A stretch of DNA of 51,166 nucleotides from Phoronis ovalis. Lineage: Eukaryota; Phoronida; Phoronidae. Position 1 is the stretch's first letter, and each line of letters starts with the position of its first letter. Both the position numbers and the translations under genes were made by a program. This document shows positions 1 through 15,400 of this stretch, piece after piece. The stretch lies in NCBI GenBank assembly GCA_028565635.1, contig JAOXYB010025845.1, positions 1 through 51,166 of the forward strand, in the 5' to 3' direction. A model generated the notes under the pieces. That model saw nothing but the letters and a program-made list of their open reading frames with translations, was not told the origin of the DNA and did not search any database.

Positions 1-461
1 TCACTTCTACTGTACTTATAAAACATGTATGCTTCATATTAATAATATGCCATTCCTTTCGCTCAAATAGCCAATTTAAACAGCGTACAATGATGATTCT
101 TCAAATCGTCGTTGTCTTGTTAGATTTAACAACGTGTTCATTTATTATCTAAGATTTGGGACAGGATCTGCCTCCAGTAAGCGATAACTAGATTAAGGAA
201 AGCAAAGGATAATCTGTGTCCTCCTGCATCCAAGAGTTGTCACCATCACAGACAAGGAGTCAAGTTAACAATGAAAGATCAGCATTACAGACATTACAGG
301 AGTCAGCATGATACTAAAGCTTGGAATTTAAGCTTAATTTTCAACTTCATTTTTCAAATACTTATAATGATGTACAATGAAGTAAGAAATCAATTTTGTG
401 CATGATGACTTTAATAAGGCTAACAATTGAAACTTACCATGTTTAATTTGCTTTTTTCCAG
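1..461. other. Upstream intron sequence of beta-spectrin; nothing else seen
   Basis: AT-rich sequence before the first visible acceptor (a pyrimidine tract ending in AG at 460-461). No ORF with spectrin character was found here, so it is read as part of the intron preceding exon 1 of this window. Confidence 0.5.
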
Positions 462-3400
462 TTAACATTGATAAAAGACTTTGGCCAACAGTTAGTCAAC
501 TCGCAGAACTTTGATTCTGAGAACATAATGTCCACATTGCATTCTATTGAAGAAAGAAGAGCCTATGTGAAAGATATATCTAATGATAAGACAAGAAAAC
601 TTGAAGACTCATTGTTATATGCTAAATTCAATAGGGATGTATCAGAGGTACAATTTTTAATTTAAATAGAGTGGTTATATACTGTATTGATTAATACAAG
701 CTATCTGTTATTAAAATTTTAAAGCCTGAATGAGCTAATAATTATGTAAATTGTATTTCTCTTCTTATTCACCTACTTAAGGAATCAATTAGGTTTAAAT
801 ATGTGTACTGAATATAGAGACTGTTGTGTACTTATTTTAAGCTGGAGGCTTGGATTGATGAGAAGTTAACAACAGCTACAGAACAAACATTTGCTGGTGT
901 CAGCAGTTTACAAGACAAGATGAAGAAACTTCAGAAACACCAAGCATTTGAAGCTGAAATCATAGCAAATGCTGAACGAATGAAAAAGATCAAAAAGGTA
1001 AAAGATTCCCGTATGCATAGAAGATATGGTAAATTGTCTTTCCAGAACTAAGTATACCAGTTATAAACTTTCTGCAGAAGAACTTTATGGTGCTTTATGA
1101 TGCACCAATTTGTTACGCCTTTTGTCTGTTCGATCATCCTAATTTGAAAGAAACAAATATTTAGAAGAAACATAGTAATTTATCACAAATTGTCCTGAAA
1201 CATCTTCCATTTTTTTTTTCACTTATGCTATGTAGGATGGAGATATGCTGCTTAGTCGTCAATATGAGAATTCAAGCGAGATACAACATCGAGTTAACAA
1301 TCTACTATTGCAATGGAACCGACTCCTGGAAGCATCAGCTGATCGAGGGAAAGGCTTGGAGGAAGCAAAGGATTTGCTTGAATTCAACGAATCTGTGGAT
1401 CTTGTGGAAGCTTGGATCAGGGATAAGGTATATGGATGATAAATCACATTGTTACCGATAATGAATTGTATGTAATATATACATGGTACTAGGTTGGCAA
1501 CCAAGAAAATGATTTTTTTTTCATCAATAAAATTATTAGTAAAGACTGTGTTAGAATCTAACAGGATAAAATGTTGTGCATGTTTATCAAATGTCAGTGA
1601 TGAATTGACAGGTAGATCAATAACTTCACCATTAACAGTCTTCATCTATTCAACACAAATTCCAAAAATCATTAATCAACCTCAGAATTATTAAATTATA
1701 TTACAATTATGTAACTAATTCTCAAATCTACTTTACTATAGGAACTAATGGTACAAGCTGGTGACACAGGTAAAGACTATGAGCATTGCCTCCAGCTGCA
1801 GAAGAAACTTAATGATGTTGGTGCAGTAAGTCACTATTACAAAATTAATAATTTACATACTTCAGTGAACATCTGCTTTAATTTTATTCTCTGATAGTGT
1901 TTCTATGTACCTGGTGATGAGATAAAAAAGGAAGACACATTTTGGAGAAGTGACATGACAAAAGGGAATGAAGACATGAATAAACTATAGATTACACACA
2001 CACATATGTTAATTGACATAAACTGCATCAGATACATACATGTTATTAATTATAGAAACTTGTGGTTCATCTCTCCCCTAATTTTTGATCACTAGTTCTG
2101 TAGTCATTGTGTTTAGAACCTGGTACAGTTTAAGGTACCTTAAACACTATAATAATTAATGATAACTGTGTGATATTGTAGGATGTACAAGTTGATGAAG
2201 GGAAACTAAAATGTATCAACATTTTGGCTGATAAACTAATCACTCAGGGACGAACAGACAGCAGGGTGGTACAAGAAAGAAAGAGGGATGTTAATGAGAA
2301 GTGAGATAGTTAGAGATAAAATTCCTTTAGTATAACTATGCAAATTCCAGAATATAATAATCCTGAATCCCTATTATAATGGCTTTCCTGTACAATCAAC
2401 TATTATGTAATGTGTACCAAGTATTTTAATAATGTGAATATACATCGTTCCTTCCTTGTAATTATACTATATTAGTGTTTACTTAATAAAGTCGTAGATT
2501 CATAGCACCAGTTCTGCTTCATTTTGTTTGTCTGAGTACAGACCTTACTATTGAATTGTTCATATTTCAGGTGGAGGAAACTCCAGGGCTCATTTAGTGA
2601 TTATAAACTTAAGCTGTCAACAGCATTAGAGGTTCATGCCTTTAATCGAGATGTGGATGATATCAAGGAGCGAATTAATGAGAAAGCTATCCTGCTGTCA
2701 AATGAGGACTGTGGAAAAGATCTTTCAAGCGTTCAGGCACTCCAAAGGAAACATGAGGAGATTGAAAGAGATATGATAGCTGTACAAAATCAAGTGGAAG
2801 TAAGTAACACTATTATAATTAAGAAAACATGCAAGAATTGAGAAAGAATTTGAAGTAGTTTAAAACATAGTGTTAAAGATAAGAGGGCTTTTTTTAAATT
2901 TAATGCCATCTTTTAAGTTACCTCTTTATGTTACACTTGCTATATTATAATTGGTCACTTAAGAGAAAATGTAACATGTAGCACAAAAATTAAAATGATT
3001 ATTGGTTCACTGTTTGCTTATTAGTGTAAGCTGTAAATGGTAATGTAAACAGATGTCACATTCATGTCAGGTTTGTACCTTTTGGCTAACACAATCTATA
3101 AAATTTTTCAAAGAAATAAAATTTAAATTTGTGTCTGAATGATCTTTAGTATTACTTTGAATTAACTTAATATTTTGTTACTATAGAAATTAGAAAGCCA
3201 TGCCGGTAAACTAAGCAAACGATATCCAACTCAGAAAGCCACCATTCATCAGAAACAACAAGAGGTCTTGGACAGGTGGGAAGATTTGGAAACGCTGTGC
3301 GATATCAGGAAGCAAAAACTGGCATCATCATTGCAATACCACAAACTAGATCATGATGCCCGGGATTTAATTCAATGGGCACTTGATATGTGTAACCGAA

Positions 3401-6400
3401 TGTCCTCTGGTGACTTGGCTAAAGATGTCTCTGAGGCAGAGAAGATGTTAAGCATTCATCAAGAGAGAAAGGTACATAGCGAACGCAGAGTTCAAATACA
3501 CAATTATACATGCTGTCGTCCACTGCTAATCGTTGGATCTCAAGCAAAATTTCTCATCAAACTATTAAAAATTGCACAAAATCTCATCCAGATCTTAGAA
3601 AATATAATTCAAGAAGTACAGAAATAGAATTCAGGATGCCATTATTTTGATATGGTTTACACTTAAAGTTTGTATTTCTTGACAGGCTGAAATTGATGGT
3701 AGAACCCAGAACTTTCAGGCAATCAGAGAATTTGCCAGTTCTCTCATTAATCAAGATCACTATGCTAGTCAAGCCACACAGGAAACAATTGAAGACCTTA
3801 GAAATACAGAAAAAATGTTGCTTGATACGTGGGAAGAGCGAAAATGTGAACTCTCCCAGTGCCGTGACCTCAGGGTAAACTATTACAAATCATTTTGATT
3901 GGCTAATAACCTAATGCAGATTAGGTGTCAATTTTACAGTATCTTAAAATTGTAGACAGAAATATGATAATGATAATGTCATTTTACATATAAGTTGGAT
4001 GCCGAGCCATAACACTAGAATTCTGATGTTGAGTCTTGATTTGAATCAAACATTTTAAATTTTCATCATTCGTCTAATTTATTTGAGTGACTATAACTGA
4101 AATTTGTGGATAAATTTCAAACTGCATGCACATATTGAATCGCATGCATATATAGTTGATAAATTACTGGTTTAAGATGCTACACTATAACACTCTTGAA
4201 ATGAATGAGTGTCACAAACCAGTATTTAGTAGCAGAGCACAACTTGCAAATCTACTGTATGCAATCCTCATATAACATAGTTTTACCTGATTTTAAATTT
4301 CTTGTGATTCCATGTAGAACCTAATAATTAATTGGGCATCCAGTCATAGGCATTTGTGCCATAATGCAAGTATATCCTTTTGGATATTTGTGATTATTTC
4401 AATAGAAAACGCAATTTTATATTTTTATAAGCTACTTTATAAGCTACTATTTTTATAAGCTAAGTTCTATTGCAGGTATTTTATGAGTATGCTGAAAAAG
4501 CTGATGCATGGATTTCTACTAAAGAAGCTTTCATATCCAATGAAGATGTTGGGGTAAGATGTAATCTCACAGTATTGTCTTTTATATTTTTCTCTTGCTT
4601 CCCATTTGTCATATTTTGGAATAATATTTATAGAACTTTTCTCAGCTATGTTCAACTCCTTAGTTGTTGTTTCCTGTATTCGGATACTGAGATATACAAT
4701 TGAACGCGCAGTATTATCATACGATTATTTTTCCTTTGTAACATATGTGAGGCACATAGACACACACACATACGCGCACACACACATATATATATATATA
4801 TAATAGAGCAAAGTTTCAGAGTTTAATAACCCCGCTGGGACAATGACCCCGTTGACCTTAATTTCTTTGCATTTGAAACAAATCGCCACCTTTTAGCAAA
4901 TCATATTCTAATTTTTCACAAAATATATCTCTAAATGAAAGTTTAACATAATGCTTATCATTATCTATATTAACAAATATTGCTGGAAAAATGCAATTTA
5001 TCACATTTTCGTTAAAAAAATTAAAATGGTTACTGAGGCAACCGTTTTCATGAGGATATATGATAAAGATAGCGAACTCATTTACCTCCAAATTTCAAAG
5101 AAATCGTTTGATTACTTTTGTAGATATAGGCAATTACTTAAGATAACTACATGTATATTTCAGCAGTGTTACGCTATTGATAGGCAATACTATGCTTTCA
5201 ATATATAAAAAAAATACCTGTATCATATGCATATCTATCATATCTGCTGCTTGCAGTTGATTCACATTTTTTGGATCAATTTGCAACATTGCTTGCAATA
5301 AAATTATCCAAAACTATCCAAACTCCCCATAAAAAAATGCTGCCAAACTACAAGTAATTAATAATTTTTATGTATAATTCCCTTGCAGAAATGCATAGTG
5401 TCAAAGGAAAATAATCAAATCGCTATTTGCTCCATAAATTGCTTGACAGAGCCAAGTTTTATTATTTTCCTGTAATTTATGTTCATAAAAAAAAAGAATG
5501 AACTGTAATTCTACTTAGAGTGGACTTTAGTCACTTGTTGAGCATTAACTTTAAGAAATTGTAATCCAGGGAGCTTTTCCTCTATTCTGGTTACTAAAGC
5601 TAAAATACATGTAAGCCTGAACAGATTAAAGATTAGGAACTTCCTGTCTGAAATGTGACTGAACTGCATGTACAATTTTCCAACAATGAAAATTTAAACA
5701 TTTTTTTTTGGATATAATCTGCATTGGGTGTTTGGAAAACTGTCTTCTTGATTTTCTTATCCACTTCAGTAGTAACAAATGGTTGAATTTATTGTAATGA
5801 ACCTAACTCTACAGAAAATCCCATCCTGACAATTTTTCATGCAGGCTTAACCACTAAATTTTTTCTATGGCTGATTTATAACCGCTCAGTGGAAATTTCG
5901 AAAATCATGTAAAGTTAGTAAACCAAAGCACCACCCCCGCAAAATGATTCTGTCGTTTTTTGATAAAATTTGTATTTTCTCCATATTTGTGCAAAGTCAA
6001 AGCCATTTTCCACTAAAAAGGAATTCCCATGTAGCAATAGAAATTAGAGAAAAAAGTGCTTGTTAGTACTTTGTTGAATCTATATTTTTAATAAAAACGA
6101 CAGAGGCAACTGATGTAGCCTCCTAGTAGTTCTCTTGTGCCACAGTAATGATAGTGTCAAAGACAACTGATGTGGCCTGTGTTTCTGTTATGCCACAGTA
6201 ACAATAGCATCATAGATAACTGATGTAGTTGCCTAGTGGTTTTCTTATGCCCCTAACAATGAGTAAATTGAATTTGTTTGCTGAATAAGTCAGGTATATG
6301 CATTATAAACAGAGATAAATAGACAAAAAAAATCTGAAAAGCATTAAACCCAAACTTGTAGATTGTAGAGGGATAACCAACTCATCTGTATTAGTTTATT

Positions 6401-9400
6401 TTTGTAGGAGACATTGAGCAGTGTAGAATCTCTGATTAAAAAACATGAAGCATTTGAGAAAACATTGGAGGCACAAAGGGAAAAGATAGAACTATTAGAA
6501 AGATTTGCTGCAGACCTGTACTCACATGATCACTATGCAACCAATGAAATTAAAGCGAGATTAAGTATGGTGCTGAGCCGACGAGGTGACTTAAAAACCC
6601 TGGCAGAAAAAAGAAGAAATAAGCTGGTAGAATCAAGGAAGTTTCAGCAGTTTCTCTGTAATGTGTATGAGGTATAATAATACATACCTTCCAAATCTCT
6701 ACTTTTCAGTAAAAATTTATTGTTATTTGTGCACGATTTTATAAATACCACTATACAAGCACGAACACTATTATTTATCCCACTTATGTTTTTTGGCTTT
6801 TGTAACTGGCAAACAGTTTTTTAAAACATATTTTCTTATTGAATGACTTTCAGTTGTATAACAAAAAGGAAATGTGGATAATTAGAATTATAATACTAAT
6901 TGAACTTAAGTGTAATTGGAATTTTCTGTTTTCAACAATTAGGTGGCAAGTACCATTAAGTACACTTTTGTATTTAAACTACAAGTCTTCATGGAAAGTA
7001 AAATGAAAAAGTAACTAATTATGTAATCAGCTAGTGGGCTGTGTGGATAGATGTGCTTGTTGACAACACAAACTTCAATTAAATGTCCAACATCAAACCT
7101 AAGATGAAATTTTAGCGAGATTAACCTTCAAACTTCTGTGCTTCATAAATATATATTGTGTTTGGCTATTCGGCATTCTTGGTGTTACTTGCATAATAAT
7201 TAGTGACGCATAATCTCAGATAAAATTCATGCAATTCCCATGAAGTGCTAAAATATTGAGCTATCTATGTTATTATGTACAGATTAAACATTTGATATTT
7301 CAATTAAATTATATTTCATAAAACTGATTACATTTTGATTTTAAAATGGAAAGTCTGTATTTTTAGTGAGCTCTAAGTTCTTGCTAAGAAAAATAAAGTG
7401 ATATGATAATTATTTAATTTGTTAAATAGGTTACTGGGTGGATTAATGAAAAGATGCAAGTTGCTCTGGATGATTCATATAAAGATCTAACTAACTTGAA
7501 GGCCAAACTACAGAAGCATCAAGCATTTGAAGCAGAAGTAATCTCAAATAGAAAAAGGGTGGATGTTGTCAGGCAGGTATGTAGTTAAACTATTTTAAAA
7601 TAATTTGTATTGTGTAGATTTTAAATCAATGTTTATTAAGTTTATAAGTAATGCTTTGCTTTGCTGCAACATGTTTTTCTAGCAACTGCATATTTTTTCT
7701 GTAGAAATTGTTTACTTACATCAAATTGAACAGAAAATATTATTTCTCCACAAGCTGTTTTAGCTTTTTCCAAGAATTTGTATGTGTTTTAAAAATAAAA
7801 ATAATATGCTGTCTTATTTTCACAAGCTAGTAAAGAACATTGAAAAAGGTCGATTCTGTATTTTTTAGCATAATATTTTATAAAAAAACAATATTCCTAC
7901 TTCACTTTTTAACTTCTTTCAGGTTGGTCAGGACCTGGTATCTGTCTGCCATTCTCGTGAACATGACATTGTCAGTCTACTGAATCAACTAGATCTGTCA
8001 TGGCAGTCATTGGTCACAGCTTATGAGGAAAAGAAAAGAAAACTACAAGAGGCACAAAAGGTATTAATTTTATTATTTTAAAAAGTCTGAATATGATTAT
8101 TTGTCATCATGCAACAGTTACACTGCAGTTGGCTATCAGTTTTTACACTGTCTTCTATTCTAAGCTCATTTTACATTCAGTTAACCTTTTGAGGAAACAG
8201 ATTTGGTTGCAATGGATGATGATGACCATATGTACTCCTTCTTTATTCTGCACTTAAACAGTTTTATTTGATACTTTGTTTAACTCCTTTATTCCTGGCA
8301 GAACTTAGTAACAATTTGGTATAAATATATATTTCATAAAAATGAAGAACACAAAATAAGTCTTGGGGTTAGATTGGGTGATGCTTTCTTAAGACTTTGC
8401 ACATTTACATTTGAACGTCATTTTTACAATGAAATGAAAATTAAATTATTCTAATTTATTTGAATTTTTCCGCAGGCTCTTCAGTTCATTCGTACGCTGG
8501 ATGATCTTGACAACTGGATGGATGATGTTGAACAGAACTTAACCTCTGAAGATCATGGTAAAGATCTGATATCTGTGGTAAACTTACTGAAAAAACACGA
8601 GGTATGATAAAGATTTGATACAAATTACGTAAAATTCCGTGGAAATGCTGTAAGATATGGTCTGATAAGATATAGTTCCAGAATTCTTTAAAGAGTGGAA
8701 TTAAAAAAAAACAACTAATGAGTAGGAATTTTTAATTTAATACAAGAATTAGGTATTATGTGAAAAGTGGAATTTAATCAACCAAGTACACAGCTTTCTT
8801 ACATTGTTGCACTCGGCAAATTTTCCTGATAACAATGCTGTTGTTGTATCTGCAACCTTTTGCCTTTTGAAATTTAGAACCCATTTAAAATTTAAGATGC
8901 CTTCATATTAACCCTGGATTTTGACAGCACCCAGCTTTTAAGAAAATAAAAAAACAGTGTATACTTGTTGAATGTTGATAAAACTAGAGAATTCCTTGAA
9001 CATGAGGATATTTTTGACCTACATGTATGTATATGCATAAATAATAATGTTTTTGAAACCATTCTGTTGCAAAACCTTAAATCTGATACCCTTATGATAT
9101 GAGAGTTGTATTGTAGTGAATTATCATCTGATATCACATTTACACACAATGAAAAAGTTATATTTTTCTTTAGCTTCTTGAACAAGACATCAGCAATCAT
9201 GTGGAGAAAATTCAGGAAATCAGTGTGACGTGTAACTCATTGAAACAATCGAAACATTTCATGTCTGCGGATTTAGAGATACGATGCCAAGCAATCACAG
9301 AGAGGTAACTCAAAAACTAGTATTCATTTGATTCTGATAAAAGTTCACATTTGTTAATCAAATTTAGTCAATAATAGTACAAAAAATTCAACACGAAGCT

Positions 9401-12400
9401 GCTGATGCTATCTATGTCAAACAGTTCAGTATTCCATCAGGCAAGCCTCAATGTTTGTAATGAATATGAATCAACCTCAAAATAAGCCTAAAGTGATACT
9501 TAGGCTCTTGCTTTACAATGTAGGCATGTCTCTTTCTTTACATAATAAAAATCCAAAATGATCAGAAAAGTATATTCCTCCATCCAGGGCAATTTAGTCA
9601 CAACGAAGTGACATGTTAATGCAGACTGTTTCTAACACAGGAATTTGCTTCAGAGGGTATCGCAAATACATTTTCATTGCAGGTACCATGCACTTAAAGA
9701 TCCACTTCAGATCCGACATGATAACTTGGAGGAGACATTGATGATGCATCAGTACTATCGAGACATAGAAGATGAGTTGTCTTGGATACAAGAGAAGTGG
9801 CCTCTAGCAACCAGTACAGACACTGGCAATAATCTATCAACAGTTCAAAACATGCAGAAAAAACATCAGGTAATCACAGATAACAGATGTGAAAAAATTA
9901 CTCAATAATGCATAGAAATCATTGCTAAGTAAAATAATGTATTTCTTAGCATATTAAAATCGAACTTCAAGACAGCTTTAGCTGTTTCATTGAAGAAAAC
10001 ATGTTTTATTAAAGATTCTTGCTTTTATCCAGCTGCAGCACTAAAATCTCACAAGTATTTATTTCTAGAATTCTTAAAAGTACAATGGGCTGCATGGTTT
10101 TTATAATATAATTTAAACAACTAAGTAGGTAAAGCCTATGAACCTCTTACCATCAGTGAGACAATTTTTTTTTTGAAATATAACTTCTAGTTTTTATGAA
10201 GTGTGAATTTGCAGTTTACTTTTGTTAAGACTATTTCTTCCTTTGTTTTTAGGCTTTGGAGTCTGAGATTTTAGCCCATGAGCCCTTAGTTGAGTCTATA
10301 ACCAGCACAGCACAACACATGCTGGAATGTGGTCATCATTCCGCTGCAGACATTCAGGCTCAGCTTGATCTTCTGCATAAAGAACTGGGAAGTCTGAACA
10401 AACAGGCAAATAAAAGAAAAGCATTGCTAGCAGATGCATTAGAATCCCAAACAGTAAGTGTATAATTAGTTAAAATTAGTTGTCATTAGTGCATACTTAG
10501 TAGAATCTATTATTTGTTACATTTGTCATGACTAATCTTTTTGTTGATTTTGTTTTCATGTAACTATGTAGTAACTGTATGAATTGTTCTCTCATTGACA
10601 TTTAACCATTTCATCTATAGAATATGTAGTTAGATAAATTGATTTGTTGGTGCAGTTATTGCTTTCTCATTTGGCAGTATCAGTGGATACATGGTTACTT
10701 CACTGCTTTAGGAAAGCACGTTTATCTCTGCCTTGAACAGGAATTCTAACTTTTCTTAAAATCTGGGCCTACATATCCTTGTCTCGGAATGAGTGACTGA
10801 AAATTTATCTATTCTTTTGAGTATTATAACACTCAATTTTTGGTATTATCTTTTTGGAACACAGTTCTGATGAATATAATATTTTGTTTTTGAAACCCAC
10901 AATAAGAGTGTTTGGTTGTTTTTCGTTACTTTTAACACTCAATTAAAATGTCTATGCTTATTGTAGTTGTGTCCCCTGATACTTTGCCAATTTTTCTTTT
11001 AAAGCTCTGTTTACATTTTTTAACTTTTGACCTTTTCCAAATAGAAACGCTTTCCTCTGGCAGTGAAGAAGTTGCGTTGGGTTGGAGTAAGAAAATCATG
11101 ACACTGCTTATTTATTGCATGAAACAAACAAGCATGATATGACACCATTAATAAATATTTAGCTACAATATGATTAATGTTAAAATAAATCTTGCCTCTA
11201 CTCCTACTTAGAGGGATATGAGAGTTGTGGTTTATTGAGGCTATCAAGTAGTGCAATCAATAGTAGTTCTTCATTGAGCCTAAATAAAACATATATTTTA
11301 CACTGTCACACTACAAATATGTAATAAAATATCTCAGTTGCTGACACTTTTCTTGTATTCACAGTTAGTAAAAAAATTAAGCTTAATATTTTTCCGAGTA
11401 AGTTCAGTACCACTTTATGTGTATCAAGTCAGCAATTTAAAATTTGTGTCATGTGAAGGATGTACACCCAGTTTTCCTCCAAGTGGTTTACTTAATAAAA
11501 TTAAATTCCCGGATTGGACTTTCTAGTTGCAATTCTGAATTTGGCTTTTCTAGAATTAATAACTGTATTTAAATTAATCTTCTGCTGCAAAATGAATAAC
11601 TTGATATATATTTCAATCATTTTTAGACCCTTGGTATGAATTTGGAATGTGTAAATGATATTTTTCAGTATAAAGAGATCAAATGAAATTTTAAGAAAAA
11701 GTAAAATTTTTCAGGTGTCTAATTTTCTGCTAGACCACAAATCTCATATTTTCTCTCAATGCCTCCTGGGTGGATGAGATTTAAATCCAAAAGTTTTCTT
11801 ATTACTCACTCCATATTGTGGCAATTCCATGATTAAAATGTATAAAGAAGTTCAGTAATAATTGTGTAGGGAAATATTATGCATGGTGCATGATGTATAA
11901 CTCGATCACCTGTCACAGTACAGTGCAGTGCAGCTAAGAAGCAACCTAAGGCAATATAAACCATGTCCATAGTTGTTTGAGTTTGCACACAGATATTTGG
12001 GTGACATGCCATATTTGTGACTTTCAGTGGGTAATTAAAGAGAATCTTTGGTATGATGTATACACACCATGCCAAACAGTCTCTTTAGTTACCAAGTGAA
12101 AATCACAAATATTGCATGTCAAACAATGATGTATATACATCATATCAAAGATTCTCTTTAGTTACCCAGTTAAAGTCACAAATATTACACATATCTATTT
12201 ATTATAATATCATAAATGCCTTGTATGATGCTTTTAGAGCAATTTGCTTAATTCCTGTAATAAACAGTTGAGTATATCCATACACATCAGCATGTTTTTT
12301 CATGTATTGTAGTACTATAAGGAGGTAACAGAAGCTTTATCTTGGATTAGTGAAAAGATGCCAGTACTTACAAGTTCAGATGTGGGAAAGGATGAAGACT

Positions 12401-15400
12401 CTGTACAGGTATACACTGCAATGCTGATATGAAAAGATACCACAGCAAAAAGCCGTACAAAATTAACATCTTTAGTAGTTGAAGTGCTTTCTGTACTTAA
12501 TTTTCAAATGTCGATAGGGAGTTGTAAAAAAGAATAACTCAGTATACATATATAAATTACTGTGGAATTATTTTCCATTATTACAGACCCACTTAAAGAA
12601 ACTTGACACATTAGAATTGGATATTGAAAACTTTAGCAACACAGTTATTCAGCTAGCAAATATAAGTCAAGACTTGGTTGATCAGCAGCATTTTGAATTC
12701 CAGACCATCCGACAAACACAGGTAAATATACCCTGACAGGAGAATTTGATATAGGTCTGAGACAAGTTTTAACAAATTTCAAATATTAATAAAGTAATAG
12801 TTTAATGTTTTTTTTTTGTATTTTAGTATTGTTGTCTTGTATCATGACAGTAGTATAATTATATGTATTTGTTTTGTTCCATTAGACATTACTTCACTAT
12901 ACACTTTCAGAAATGTTTGTATGTCCTTATAAATACTAACATGCTCTTTTTGCAATCTTAATTTTATAGGCAAAAAAAACGCTCCATAAAATTAAGATGA
13001 CACCCTTAAAAATTATATAACCTTCCCATTATAATAAAGGCTTGAATAGAACAATAAAAAATAAGCTACAAATCGTGGCTGGCTTATTACTTATTTTTCT
13101 GGTTTGGTTTGAAAACTTTTTCCTGGAAAGCAACAAATCTATGCGTAATTATAGTTGTAAGAACATGAGTGTCGGGTTTCCATACTCCATAATTTAAGTA
13201 TACCTTAAAACTATGTTTTAGTCCCTGAATCAATGAATTTCACTCCCAGACATGAACGCATTGTTGAAAATAGCCACTATTGTGACCATACCATTTTATA
13301 TGATTCCCTACTGTGACAATGTAAAGAAAACGGCTTTATCTTGCTCTGACATTTTATTTCTTGTATACAAACAAAATTGTTCTCGTTATTTCGTGTCACC
13401 CTGTGTTTTTAGCTTTCAAGTGTAATGAGGTTTGTTAGTTTTTGAAACAAAATGAATTTTGGTTCAGTCTTTAATATATTAATAATTTTTTGTACATTAA
13501 TGTTAATCCTGCTATTTACGTGGTTGATGCCATGAGTCATTAGGGAGACTGAAAAGTTCCATGTATCATGATACTTGTATTGTCACTGAAATATAATAAA
13601 AACATGGCCATTGTTTTGATAATTACTCATTCATAATTTCCATTTGACATTTTTTTATTATTTATAGGTACTGTTTCAAAACAAATTTCCAGAGATTATG
13701 TTTTTATCCTACATAACATTCATTATGCATAATTCAAAAACAAAGCAACAATAAAATATATTAATTTATATATTTATTATTTATTATTATATATAAAGTT
13801 GCTTAATGATGATTTCTTAACAGGTTCATCAGAGGTTTTCCTTTTACTTAATTTGTTGAAAGGATTGTTTTCATTCTCTCCTTATTTTCATGACTGAGCT
13901 AACAACAGCTTTACGTAAAGTATTAACCCAAATTTTCATGCAGTGAGCCATATTAGTTCCTCCCAAACATATGCTGGCACTGGTTGCCATGGGAGAATTC
14001 AAGTTAAGTCGTGCGCAGCCCTTGTACCACCAACCAGCCCGTTTTAAAATTGCACAGTTACTACTGTATGTATCTCTGTCTTGATCACGTGTTGTAAAGT
14101 ACATTCCATTCACCTGACCAAGCTGATCATTAGTATCAGGGGCATCATCTGAAACTAGTAGCTTGTACCAATTGGCTTCATCTTCCACACGGAAATTGGT
14201 ATATGTATCTTTAACAATATGGCCCCCATCAATAAGGTCAACCTCAATCTGAATTGTGTAATTAGCCTGATTAGTAAGTAGATATGTGTTTTCGAGACCC
14301 AGCCAAAATTCTCCATTTAGATTTCCGAATCCAATTTTGTAGTCTTCCCATGGTTTATCAAAGTCAACACTGCCATCGAAACGTTTTTGTATGACTGTCC
14401 ATCCATTATCACATAATACATTAAATGATTTTGCTGCGCCCTTTGGTAGTATCTTATATATTCCCTGAGAAGATGAACCTAAATATATAAAACATTTGAC
14501 ATCTATAGTATCATTAGGAAGCACTGTCTCGATATCATGTAATTTCTACTTCCGTATGGTTACTCAGCAAAATTATAAATTAAATAACTGCATGGTCCTT
14601 AACTTAAAAGTGCACCCTTTATAGCCAGATAAAACTACACATTTCTTTATTTCATTAGTAGTCTAAGTATAGCAAGGTACATGCCACGAAGTATTTTTTT
14701 GTTAAATCTTTTATGGTAATCAAAACATTGTCACTCCTCAAAATTCATGCATTTTAATGTCAAAGTAGCTATGTAGACAGGCTAGTACACACAGTTTATA
14801 AGCAACCCTGAAGTGAAGGGTATACCTAAGTTTACATAACTATGATCAAATTTTAAAGTTACATTCCTTAAACAGGGTTCGTACAGTCTTGAAAAGGTCT
14901 TGAATTTTAAAGGGTTTCTTGAAAAAGTCTTAAATTTGGTTCAGCCTTGAAAAGGCCTTGCATTTTGGCCAAATGGCCTTGAAAGCCACTACATAGGTCT
15001 TAAATATCAAAAACCTTTGTATCAGTATTTCAAAACCTGCAAATTGATCCTCCTATCGATTAAAGTCGTCCCATAATATTTTTATCGCATAAAATATCAT
15101 CGTTGTTAATTAATCACATAACCAATTTTTGTCATACTAATGAGATTCTGAATGGTGGCGCCACCGTCGCATTCGGATCACTTCAGGTGTTTTTGGGAAA
15201 CTTCGGCACTTCTTCAACTGTCTGCCATTGTTCAGGAAATCGGAGTGTTTGCGTGATGGGAAAGTGCATGTTTAATTCATCGTGGACAGGTGTTTACAAG
15301 TGGGTTAGACCGGTGAACAAGGACAGGTATAAGGCATTGTGTACTGTATGTCACGGAAAGACGATCGATTGAACTATGTGGATTTTTCCAAAAAATGGAA

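Larger units (their letters stand above)
4554..6407 (+). other. Large spectrin intron (1.85 kb) with microsatellite and tandem repeat
   Basis: GT-AG intron between exons ending DVG (4553) and starting ETLSS (6408). It splits one helix at a usual repeat position. It contains a CA/TA microsatellite near 4760 and three diverged tandem units near 6102. No coding signal was found in the rest; the longer open frames there resemble no family. Confidence 0.7.

Noticed and set aside
1259-1645. 128-codon minus-strand frame across a spectrin exon and intron
   Set aside because: It overlaps spectrin exon 3 antisense, runs into intron sequence and shows no domain or splice support.
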